Source: CBDEGU01 sp965238045 | Lineage (GTDB): Bacteria; Acidobacteriota; Terriglobia; Bryobacterales; UBA6623 | Direction of reading: 5' to 3' | DNA: 64,000 nucleotides | Assembly: GCA_965238045.1 (NCBI GenBank) | Contig: CBDEGU010000009.1 | Span: 248,001-312,000 of the forward strand | Part shown: piece after piece, positions 36,904 to 45,258 of the stretch | Numbering within the stretch: the stretch's first letter is position 1 | Layout of the letters: every line of letters starts with the position of its first letter | Translations under genes and position numbers: made by a program | The notes under the pieces: model-generated | What the model saw: only the letters and a program-made list of their open reading frames with translations | Databases searched by the model: none | Told to the model about the DNA's origin: nothing

Positions 36904-37098
36904 TTAGTATTCCTTCGTCTCGACGCTGACCGATTCGATCAAAAAACCTTCATCGCCGGAGGTCTTCCCGCCAGTCTCCCCAGAAGTCTCTGAAGTCGCC
37001 CGCAAACGCAGATACGACGCTCCGTGGGATTCCTTCCGCAGCGGGAGCGTCACCGCGACTTCGGATGTATTTCCGACCAAACTACCCAGGCGTTTCAT
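36904..37098 (-). CDS. 64-codon frame, perhaps the displaced C-terminus of the upstream gene
   Basis: Starts inside the last codons of the Tat-exported protein (17-bp overlap, different frame). It reads like a beta strand-rich domain end: VAVTLPLRKESHGASYLRLRATS, then GFLIESVSVETKEY. Such ends are common in carbohydrate-binding or sugar-hydrolase C-termini. It may be a separate small gene between its neighbours, or the true C-terminal sheet of the upstream protein moved out of frame by a small indel near 37082-37098. There is no ribosome-binding site of note. Confidence 0.4.
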   Translation of the reverse strand: MKRLGSLVGNTSEVAVTLPLRKESHGASYLRLRATSETSGETGGKTSGDEGFLIESVSVETKEY

Positions 37099-39010
37099 AA
37101 TTAAGATTCCAGTCGCCGAGTTTGTGAAGTTTCGAACCCGGCGCTTGGTGCTTCGGCCGGCCTGCGCGGTCCCAGGCTTCTAGCTCTTGCCGGTGGCCGA
37201 GCCTGCGGAGCACATCCCAGGAAGGGCTGAAGTCATTACGGGCGTTGGTGTCCCAGAAGAAAAGGTGCTCCGAGCCCGCCTGATAAAGCCGCAGCGCCCG
37301 CTCGCGGTATTGATCCGGACTAAGCTGGCGCGGCATCAGATTCAGCGCCAGCTTGCACGCCGTGCCCTTGGTGATGCGGTAAAAGAACTCGGCTTCCGTC
37401 GGGTCGACCCACGAATCCTTTCGGCTATTGATGCCCCGCACCGACGAGTAGGGCATCAGAGTATCGACAAGCCCCTGCCGCACCCACTCCTCGAGATCGA
37501 GCCCGTAGTACAGATTCTCCTCCTCGCTGCTCAGCACGATCGCGCTCAGCTCGAGTGGCGTGCCGAGGCCTTTCTGGGCGCCCACCTCACCCAGCATCGC
37601 GCGGACCTCGGCCATGAACTTGGTCATAAACGTCGCGCGAAACTTCAGCCAGCGCGGATTCTTCGCGTCGAGACGGCGCGGGTCCTGGCCGTATTTCGCC
37701 CGGTAGCCGTCAATCAGCGGCTGCTCGTATTCGAGATAGGGCGGCCGGCGATTGTAGGCGAAACAGACGCCATCAACCGAATACCCGGTAATCTCCCTGA
37801 GATAGCCAAGCGTCGCTTGCCGGACGCCCTCGAACGCATAGGATAGCCGGGGCGTGGGCTGGTCCAGCCGGTCGCGGCCGCGCCACTCCGGGTGCTGGTC
37901 GTAGAGGCCGCCTTCGTTCCACTCATCCTGCGGGACGGGAAAGTGAAAGCCGCTCGGCCGGTAGGTGGCGTGGAACCCGAGGCCGATCGCATGGGCGTGC
38001 TCGGAGGCAACCTTGAGCGGATCGATCCCTTGCCGCCGCCAGCTCTGCCAGGTCTCTTTCGCCAGCCGGTCGCCCACGCGGTAGGGATCGTCGATCCAAT
38101 CGTCGGCGGCGGTGATGCGGCCGAGTTTGGTCGGGTAGTACATGCGGTCGCCCATGCCGGCTTCCCAATAGATCCGCGAGAAATCCGTGTCGCGAAACGG
38201 CTCGATCTCGCGCCGAATTCCCGCCGCGCTGGTGGGACGGTAGCTGTAGGTGTAGCTCCAGGCGTCGTTGTGGCAATAGAGCGTGCGCGTCTTCGCGAGC
38301 GACGGGCCGCCGCGCCGCTCGCGCTCGATCGCCGTTGCTTGCTCACTGCTGAGCGGGACGAGTTTCACATAGGCCAGCCACACCCCGGCGCAGGGATTGC
38401 CCAGCGAGTCGTCACGCTCGGGAACGACATGGCGGCAGAACTGCCGAAACACGATACTGTCGGACCCGCTCAGCTCGAGGGTGCGCCAGTAGTAGTCGTC
38501 AAGCTGCTCTTCCGATCCGTGATGGTGCCGCATCATCGAGAAAGCGGAATCACCCGCCAGCTTGACTTCAAGCTTAGTGGCCTCGGTGCCTTCGCCGTAC
38601 GACCGCAAACCAAACGAGATCGCATGCCAGCCTTTTTGCGCGACCGGCAACCGAATCTCCGGAGCGGCCGTATTGCGCCCAGCCACCAGCATCACGCCTT
38701 CGAACGCTTCGGTCTCGTAATCAAGCAACCGCCAGTGATTGCGCCGGGGCTTCCGCGAGAGCACGCCCCCAGGCTCGCACCGGCTAAGGTCAGAAAGATA
38801 GACCGGCTCGCCGCCCCCACCCGCCGATGCCTGCCCCGCGCCGGACGCGCCACCGGGCACCGCGCCGGATGCTGCACCGGATGCCCCACCAGAAGCCGCA
38901 CCAGACGCCGAACTCGAAGCCATCAAGCCCGGCAACGCCGAGCCAACAGCGGCTGTACGCAAGAAAACACGCCGACTCGGCAACACGCCCGACCCCTGAC
39001 CCTGTCTCAT
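37082..39010 (-). CDS. Tat-exported TIM-barrel-like protein (putative glycoside hydrolase)
   Basis: 642 residues. Twin-arginine signal SRRVFLRTAAVGSALPGLM at about 12-30, then a linker built of Gly/Ala/Ser repeats (GASGAASGAVPGGASGAG) to about 67. A beta-sandwich-like domain follows (GVMLVAGRNTAAPEIRLPVAQKGWHAISFGL), then a barrel-like region with FSRIYWEAGMGDRMYYP, GLGFHATYRPSGFHFP, ITGYSVDGVCFAYNRRPPYLEYE and HLFFWDTNAR. The style is that of glycoside-hydrolase-like proteins of Acidobacteria and Planctomycetes; the catalytic residues are not assigned. An aldolase for sugar-acid products lies downstream. Confidence 0.65.
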   Translation of the reverse strand: MRQGQGSGVLPSRRVFLRTAAVGSALPGLMASSSASGAASGGASGAASGAVPGGASGAGQASAGGGGEPVYLSDLSRCEPGGVLSRKPRRNHWRLLDYETEAFEGVMLVAGRNTAAPEIRLPVAQKGWHAISFGLRSYGEGTEATKLEVKLAGDSAFSMMRHHHGSEEQLDDYYWRTLELSGSDSIVFRQFCRHVVPERDDSLGNPCAGVWLAYVKLVPLSSEQATAIERERRGGPSLAKTRTLYCHNDAWSYTYSYRPTSAAGIRREIEPFRDTDFSRIYWEAGMGDRMYYPTKLGRITAADDWIDDPYRVGDRLAKETWQSWRRQGIDPLKVASEHAHAIGLGFHATYRPSGFHFPVPQDEWNEGGLYDQHPEWRGRDRLDQPTPRLSYAFEGVRQATLGYLREITGYSVDGVCFAYNRRPPYLEYEQPLIDGYRAKYGQDPRRLDAKNPRWLKFRATFMTKFMAEVRAMLGEVGAQKGLGTPLELSAIVLSSEEENLYYGLDLEEWVRQGLVDTLMPYSSVRGINSRKDSWVDPTEAEFFYRITKGTACKLALNLMPRQLSPDQYRERALRLYQAGSEHLFFWDTNARNDFSPSWDVLRRLGHRQELEAWDRAGRPKHQAPGSKLHKLGDWNLNYETPG

Positions 39011-39071
39011 GGTTGCCTATTATGGAGCCTGGCCGAGCCGAACACAATAATGCCGGGAGAAGGGTCTAGGG

Positions 39072-39177
39072 AAGCGGTGAAAAAATCGGGACTGCCACAA
39101 GCGCCAGCCAAACACTTTCCAGTCCCCGAGGGCTCAGGGAGGGCGCGGCTGGCTGTCCCAGCATTTTTTCACAGCTT
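39072..39177. repeat. MITE-like inverted repeat or bidirectional terminator
   Basis: The left arm 39072-39097 (AAGCGGTGAAAAAATCGGGA..) pairs with the right arm 39150-39177, which read on the minus strand is AAGCTGTGAAAAAATGCTGG... The 106-bp unit can fold into one long hairpin with T/A runs near both ends, so it could end transcription from the kinase gene. The core GCTGTGAAAAAA also occurs in the terminal repeat of the IS1182-type element at 59615. Confidence 0.55.
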
Positions 39178-39255
39178 GCAAGATACCGCCACGGGCACGC
39201 TAGCCCCGGGACGCGCGCGGTCATCCGGGAATCAGGCCGTTTCCCGGCCTGAGCG

Positions 39256-42093
39256 CTACTGCCCCTGCCTGTCTTTGAACTCTTCGAACCAGTTCTGCAC
39301 GACGCGGATGGTGGGCGGCTTGCCGGTCTCGCCCTCAACTGCCTCCCTGAGGACAAAGCGCCGGCCGTCCGCTGAAACGTCATACTGCTGTTTGGCGGAG
39401 CCGCTCCGCAACCAGCGATCACGAAACAGCAGCTTCGGTGTTCCCCGCGAGAAGCCTTGGGCCGTCGAAACCGAGACGGCCATGAGTTGGTCCTCTTCGA
39501 CGTAGAACAGTTCCTTGCCGTCCCTTCGCCAGCGGGGCTGCGTGCCCCCGTTGATCGAAACCTGCCACTTGCCCCCACCCTCGGGAAAAGGTCTCACGTA
39601 GATCTCGTTTCGGCCCGATTCACTCGACACGTAGGCAACGAATCGGCCGTCGGGCGAGAAGACCGGGATTCTTTCGTCAGCCGCGGTCCTCAGATACGGG
39701 GTCGGCTCATATCCCTCCCCGCCTGCTTTGGACTTGAGGTACCACAGATCCGGGCCTGTGTCTTCACTTCGTCTCGCCCAATAGATCAGAAACTTCCCGT
39801 CGCGCGACCAATCAGGAGCCCTCCCCGCGGCATCCTCGCCAACCAACAGGACGGCTTCGCCGCTGCCGTCGGCGGGCTTGCTGTAGATGCCGATGCCTCC
39901 TCCGCGGCTCGATCAAAAGGTGATCTGCTCGCCCGAGGGCGACCAGGCCGGATAGCGGTCATTGGCGGGATCGAAAGTGAGCCGTGTCTTCGCCCCGCGC
40001 ACGGCATCATGAACCCAGATGTCCCGGTTGCCGTCCGCCTCCGTAGCTCGTACCGCCACGCTCTTGCCGTCCGGAGACAAGGCCAGATGCACGATGTTTT
40101 CCTGCGCCTGGCCGATCGTCCCCAGTCTTTTCCCCTCCCGGTCTCGCCACACCAAGTTCTGGCCTCTGCCGCCGCCGTCGAAATAGACCAGCGTTCCGTC
40201 TTGCGCCATGCTGGCGTCACGCCCGGCTTCGACGATCGGGAAGGCTTCTCCGGTGGCAGTCAGAGTTTCCAGCGAGAAAGGCAAGGCTCGCAAATCGGAG
40301 GTCTTATCGAACCTCTCCTGGTAGACGAGGTGGCCCGAAGCTGAGTAAACCGATGTACTTCCGGCAACCAGCTCCCGGCGCTCGCCGGTTTTGAGATCCA
40401 GGACTCCCAATTTGGTATCGCTTGTGCTAGGACCGAACGTGTAGACTAGTCCCCGCGAGCCTTTGGCCACAGGCAGGAATTGAGGGTGAGCAAAGCCTAT
40501 GTTGCCAGTGCTTTCGGCCTCTTCCCGCTCGAGGAGAAGCTTGGGAGTGCCGCCCCGAGAAGGCACTTGGAACAACTCGAAGGAGGCCGAGTAGACGATC
40601 TGTTCACCGTCGGGACTCCACGACCCTCCGTAGAAGCCTGCTCCGGCTTGAGGCAGGTCACACAGCGTAATCGGCTCGCCCCCGCTGAGAGGAACGCGCT
40701 TCAACTCTGCGTCGGTTCCAAAGCCGATCGACTGGCTATCGGCGGACCAGAAGGGATCTTCGGCCCCTTCGGTCCCCTCGAGTTTGCGGGGTGTCTCGCG
40801 ACTGAGGTCCCGCACCCAAAGCATGCTTTCGCCATCTTCTTCGAGGACAAAGGCGATGTGCCTGCCGTCCGGCGAGATCGCGGCGGGCTCTGACCCGAAG
40901 GTCGCGAGGTTCTCGGGGGTGAAGGAAAACCGAACCGCCTGCCGCTGCGCATCCGGCGAGGGACCACGAAACCACAGCACGGCCGAAAGGGCCAAAGAGG
41001 CTGCCAGGAGGGCGCCCATCCCAAGGAATGCTTGTCGCTGGAGTCGCTGCCGGCGCTCGATCTTTTCCGCTGAAGATTGCGGCAAGACCCGGATCGCGAC
41101 CGACCGATGCAGCTCGGTGTCTTCCGCGACGTACTTGATCGCATCGCCTGCTTCTTCCGCGTCCTCGATCACCCTGTACCGGGCCAGGGGACCTGGGGAG
41201 GCTTGTCCCGTCTGTGCCGGCTGGGTTGCTGCCGCCTGAGTCCCAGCCCGCGCCTTGAGAATGCTGGACCTGCCCGATGCAAGCTTCTTCTGCAAGCTGC
41301 GCAAGTCAACGAGCAGGTCTTCGGCATGTTGATAGCGTTCTTCTCGGTCCTTCGCCAGCGCCTTGCCGATGATCCATTCCAGTTCCAGTGGCAGCCCCGC
41401 TCGCTGGGCGGTGACCGGCTCGGGTTCTTCGCTGGTGATCCCGTAGAGAACCGCCTCTTGGCGCTCCCCCACGAACGGCAGTCTGCCGGCGATCATTTCG
41501 TACAGCACGATCCCGAGCGACCAAAGATCCGCGCGGCGGTCGGTTTTTTCACCCCGCGCCTGTTCCGGAGACATGTAAGAGGGAGTCCCCAGGATGGTCG
41601 TGGCCTCGGTGAGCTTGGACCGTTCAGCGAGTTGCGCCAGGCCAAAGTCCATAATCTTGACCTGTCCCGGCGGCGTGACCATAACGTTGGCGCCCTTGAT
41701 GTCGCGGTGGACGATGCCCTTCTCGTGCGCTGCTTGCAGACCTTGGGCGGTTTGGACGGCGATGTCGAGCGCCTGGTCGAGCTTGAGCGGGCGTTCGGCG
41801 ATCTTGTCTTTGACGGTTAGGCCTGCAATGAAGGCCATGGCGAGGAACGTCCGCCCCTCGTCTTCGTCGATTTCATAGATGGTGCGAATATTAGGGTGAT
41901 CGAGAGCCGCCGCGGCCTGCGCCTCACGAAGGAAGCGCTCTCTGTGCTCCGGATCCTCGATCAGTTCGGCGCGCAGAAACTTCAGCGCCACGACACGCCG
42001 GAGCTTGGTGTCCTCGGCCTTATAGACGACACCCATCCCGCCTTCGCCGAGCTTCTCGGTGATCTTGTAGTGAGAGATGGTTTGACCAATCAT
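39256..42093 (-). pseudogene. Ser/Thr protein kinase with TolB/PD40 propeller, in-frame stop
   Basis: A 945-codon gene. Kinase domain at about 8-275: GEGGMGVVYKAED (P-loop), VALKFL, HRDIKGANVMV, DFGLAQL, GTPSYMSPEQ. One membrane helix (about 352-372) follows, then a sensor domain of TolB-like PD40 repeats. At codon 727 (39913-39915) TGA interrupts a propeller blade (GEQITF-*-SSRGGG; the paralogue has VAFASRRSG). The frame then runs on cleanly to FKDRQGQ at 39256. Without the last 218 residues the propeller is incomplete, although the kinase domain is intact. It starts 6 bp after the paralogue's stop. Confidence 0.85.
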
Positions 42094-42099
42094 GGCGAC

Positions 42100-44970
42100 T
42101 TAGTCCTGCCCGCGGTCTTTGAACTCGGCGAACCAGTTCTGGACGACGCGGATCTTTGTCTCAGTCGCCTCTGCGCCCACTTGCTCTGGCAGGATAAACC
42201 TCCGCCCATCCGCGGAAACATCGTATGTCGGGAGATGGCTGGTTCTTCTCAGGGCTGGATGCTCGAATAGCCCCGCCGGCGGGCTCGCCGAGAGCTCCCC
42301 TTCCGTCGATACCCCCACGACCATGAGCCTTTCTCCTTCTACATAGAAGAGTTCTTTGCCGTCCCGGCTCCAGCGCACCTGGCTCCCGCCGTTATTCGAC
42401 ACCGTCACTTTGCGTCCGCCCTCGGGGAACGGCTGTACATAGACTTCCCGCTGCCCTGATTCTTCCGAGATGTAAGCTACGTAACGGCCATTGGGTGATA
42501 ACTTGGGAGCTGCCTGATGGAAGCGTTCTTGCAGGAAAGGGTGCGGCTCCCAGCCGCCGCCGTCCCCACTGCGTTCCAGGTACCAGAGATCATACCCGGT
42601 TTCGGGGTCCTGTTTCGTGTAGAGAAGATGTTTCCCATCTCTGGACCAGTCCGATGGCCACTCGTTTTGGGACGTGGCCGCCACCGCCAACTCCTCTCCG
42701 CCGCCATCGGCTGGCCGGAGATAGATATCGCTATTGCCGGATCGACGGGACGCAAACGCTACCTCGTCGCCCGCGGGTGACCACAGAGGGAAAAGGTCCA
42801 ATTCCGGAGCTGTGCTCAAACGTGTCTTGACCCCGCGGGCAAGATCCCAAACCCAGACGTCAAGATTTCCGCTCTGCGACACCGTAACCGCCAGCCGGCC
42901 CCCATCGGGGGATAGCGCCGCCTCAAGTATTCTTTCCTGCGGCAGACCGATCTCTTCCACTTTCTTGCCATCGCGGCCGGCCCAAACCAGTTGCTCTTGC
43001 GCCGAGCCGAAGCCATCAAGGTAAACCAGCGTATTATCGGCCGCGACTGTGGGCTGGCGGCTGTTCTGGGCAATAGGAAAAGCCTCCCCCGTCCCCTGCA
43101 ATGTCTCCAAGGAAAACGGCAGCGCCCAAAGATCGTAGACGCCGCGCTCTGGCTGGTACACCAGATGCCCGCTGGGCGAATAGAACGGCCGGTCGCCAGG
43201 CCCCAAAAACTCTCGCCGACCGGTGTCGAGGTCTTGGACCATCATTTCGGACGCGGCCACAGTCCCGAATGTAAACACCAGCACTCGAGAGCCTTCCTCG
43301 GAAGGCAAGAAATGAGGCCGTGAGATGGGGCCGGTCGGCCCCTCTGACGACCCATCGGAGTCTTCCCGCCCAATCAGTGGAGAGGGAACGCCGCCCTGGG
43401 CCGGGACTTCATGGATGATGGCGGCCGCGCCATTGGCGGTTTGTGAGCTGAAGACGACGGAGTCGCCATCGGGACTCCAGGACCCCCCGTAGAAGCGCCG
43501 CCCGGGCAGCTCGCAAAGCCGCATTGGCGGGCCACCCTGAACCGGCGCCTTTTGGACTTCTCTCCCCGCGGCAAAGCCGATGAAATTACTATCCGGGGAC
43601 CAGAACGGCAGATAGGCTCCTTCGGTCCTCTCGATGGCCCGCGGTTGTTCCTGGTCAAGATCCCGCACCCAGAGCTTTCCCTCCGCTCCCATGGTGGTGT
43701 AGGCAACGTGCTTGCCGTCAGGGGAGATGGCGACGCCGGCGAAGAACGGGTGGGTATTCACAGCAACCGGGGGCGTGAAGGCCGACCGGCGCAGAGGCGC
43801 TTCAGCAGCGGTGTCCGTCGAAGAAACCCAGAGGAAGGCGAAGACCAGGGCCAGAAGCACGCCCAGCGCTCCCGTGCCGAGCACAATGGTTTGCTTGCGC
43901 TGCTGCATGCGTGCAATCCGCTGGGCTGAGGATTGTGGCACGACGCACACATCAACTAGACGCTTAAGCTGCGTGTCCTCGGCGCGATAGAGAACGCTGT
44001 CATCGGCTTCCTCCAGGTTTTCGATGACGCGGTATTTGGCCAGGGGATGCGGTAGCGACAAGCTCTCAGCTTGTCCTGCTCTTTCTTCCGGACCGGCAAG
44101 ACTGCCGGTCGCCACTCCAGTACGCAAGATCGCCGACTTGCCCGACTTGAGTTTCTCGCGCAGCGTCTCCAGGTCGAGCAGCAACTCGTCGGTATGCTGG
44201 TAACGCCGCTCGCGATCTTTCACCAAACATTTGTCGGCGATCCACTCCAGCTCCATCGGAACGCCCGTCCGCAAGGCCGTCATCGGCTCGGGCTCTTCGT
44301 GCTGAATCGAATAGGTAATCGCCTGATCGTAATGACCCTGGAACGCCCGCTGGCCCGTTACCATCTCGTAGATCACCGCTCCCAGCGCCCAAAGATCAGT
44401 GCGGTGATCGAGATCCATCCCCTGCGCCTGTTCGGGCGACATGTAGGAGACCGTGCCCAGTGCCGTGGGCCCCTGGGTGAGCTTCGAGCGGTCCGCCAAC
44501 TGCGCCAGCCCGAAGTCCATGATCGTGACCAGTTGCTTAGCGCCCTGCGGGGTAACCATCAGATTGGCGGGCTTGATATCTCGATGGACGATCTTTTTGC
44601 CGTGCGCCGCCTGCAAACCTTGCGCTGTTTGGATGGCGAAGTCGAGCGCCTCGTTCAGCTTCAGCGGACCGGCTTCGATCTTCGTGTCCAGGCTGGCCCC
44701 CTCAAGGAACGCCATCACGATGAACGTTCGCCCGCCGGCCTCATCAATCTCATGGACCGTGCAGATATTCGGATGATTTAGCGCGGCGGCAGCCTGAGCT
44801 TCGCGGATGAACCGCTCCTTGGCTTCGGCGTCACTGAGCAGATGAGGCGAAAGAAACTTCAGCGCCACCGGCCGCTTGAGCTTGGTGTCCTCGGCCTTAT
44901 AGACGACACCCATGCCGCCTTCACCAAGCTTCTCGGTGATCTTGTAATGCGAAATAGTTTGACCGATCAT
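42100..44970 (-). CDS. Ser/Thr protein kinase with TolB/PD40 propeller sensor domain
   Basis: 956 residues and intact. It has the same plan as its downstream neighbour: kinase domain with GEGGMGVVYKAED, HRDIKPANLMV, DFGLAQLADRSKL and GTVSYMSPEQ; one membrane helix (VLGTGALGVLLALVFAFLWV) near residue 420; then about six PD40/TolB blades (SPDGKHVAYTTMG, WSPDGDSVVFSS, LSPDGGRLAVTV, WSRDGKHLLYT, LSPNGRYVAYIS). The ATG at 44968-44970 is the family start MIGQTISHYKI; the frame is open further upstream. The kinase is cytoplasmic and the propeller extracytoplasmic. It lies downstream of the ADOP permease, a common acidobacterial arrangement. Confidence 0.9.
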   Translation of the reverse strand: MIGQTISHYKITEKLGEGGMGVVYKAEDTKLKRPVALKFLSPHLLSDAEAKERFIREAQAAAALNHPNICTVHEIDEAGGRTFIVMAFLEGASLDTKIEAGPLKLNEALDFAIQTAQGLQAAHGKKIVHRDIKPANLMVTPQGAKQLVTIMDFGLAQLADRSKLTQGPTALGTVSYMSPEQAQGMDLDHRTDLWALGAVIYEMVTGQRAFQGHYDQAITYSIQHEEPEPMTALRTGVPMELEWIADKCLVKDRERRYQHTDELLLDLETLREKLKSGKSAILRTGVATGSLAGPEERAGQAESLSLPHPLAKYRVIENLEEADDSVLYRAEDTQLKRLVDVCVVPQSSAQRIARMQQRKQTIVLGTGALGVLLALVFAFLWVSSTDTAAEAPLRRSAFTPPVAVNTHPFFAGVAISPDGKHVAYTTMGAEGKLWVRDLDQEQPRAIERTEGAYLPFWSPDSNFIGFAAGREVQKAPVQGGPPMRLCELPGRRFYGGSWSPDGDSVVFSSQTANGAAAIIHEVPAQGGVPSPLIGREDSDGSSEGPTGPISRPHFLPSEEGSRVLVFTFGTVAASEMMVQDLDTGRREFLGPGDRPFYSPSGHLVYQPERGVYDLWALPFSLETLQGTGEAFPIAQNSRQPTVAADNTLVYLDGFGSAQEQLVWAGRDGKKVEEIGLPQERILEAALSPDGGRLAVTVSQSGNLDVWVWDLARGVKTRLSTAPELDLFPLWSPAGDEVAFASRRSGNSDIYLRPADGGGEELAVAATSQNEWPSDWSRDGKHLLYTKQDPETGYDLWYLERSGDGGGWEPHPFLQERFHQAAPKLSPNGRYVAYISEESGQREVYVQPFPEGGRKVTVSNNGGSQVRWSRDGKELFYVEGERLMVVGVSTEGELSASPPAGLFEHPALRRTSHLPTYDVSADGRRFILPEQVGAEATETKIRVVQNWFAEFKDRGQD

Positions 44971-45056
44971 AGCCTCGACCGAGCCTGAGGCAATTGTACC
45001 GCGCCAGCATTCCTGGCGGTAACTACCCAGCCCCTCTTTCCCTATGTCGCCTAGAT

Positions 45057-45099
45057 GGTACCGCCGCTGCCTCTTTGAGGGGAGGCTGCTGTTGGTACC
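45057..45099. terminator. Long imperfect hairpin between permease and kinase genes
   Basis: GGTACC at 45057-45062 and again at 45094-45099 forms the base of a stem. GCTGCCTC faces GAGGCTGC higher up, leaving a loop of about seven bases. It lies between the permease stop (45259) and the kinase start (44970). No T-run follows, so attenuation or mRNA processing is as likely as termination. Confidence 0.4.
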
Positions 45100-45258
45100 G
45101 AAAAAAACATTGGTGGCCTGCAATCGACCAAATACGCGTTCTTGATCGATCAGCCCGGCAGGGCATCAACTCACTGCCGGCGTCAATGCGCAACACCTTC
45201 TCCTGCCGCATACAACTAGCCTGATTTCAACAACGAAGCGGGCACCAGCCCCCGCGGC

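Noticed and set aside
37892..39505. Plus-strand open frame of 537 codons
   Set aside because: Antisense to the Tat-exported protein and running through intergenic DNA; low-complexity and not protein-like.
39913..39915. TGA read as selenocysteine in the kinase, prompted by SelA-like genes in the window
   Set aside because: The site is a propeller strand where the paralogue has Ala, no redox role is plausible, and the SelA-like proteins are exported enzymes of another function.
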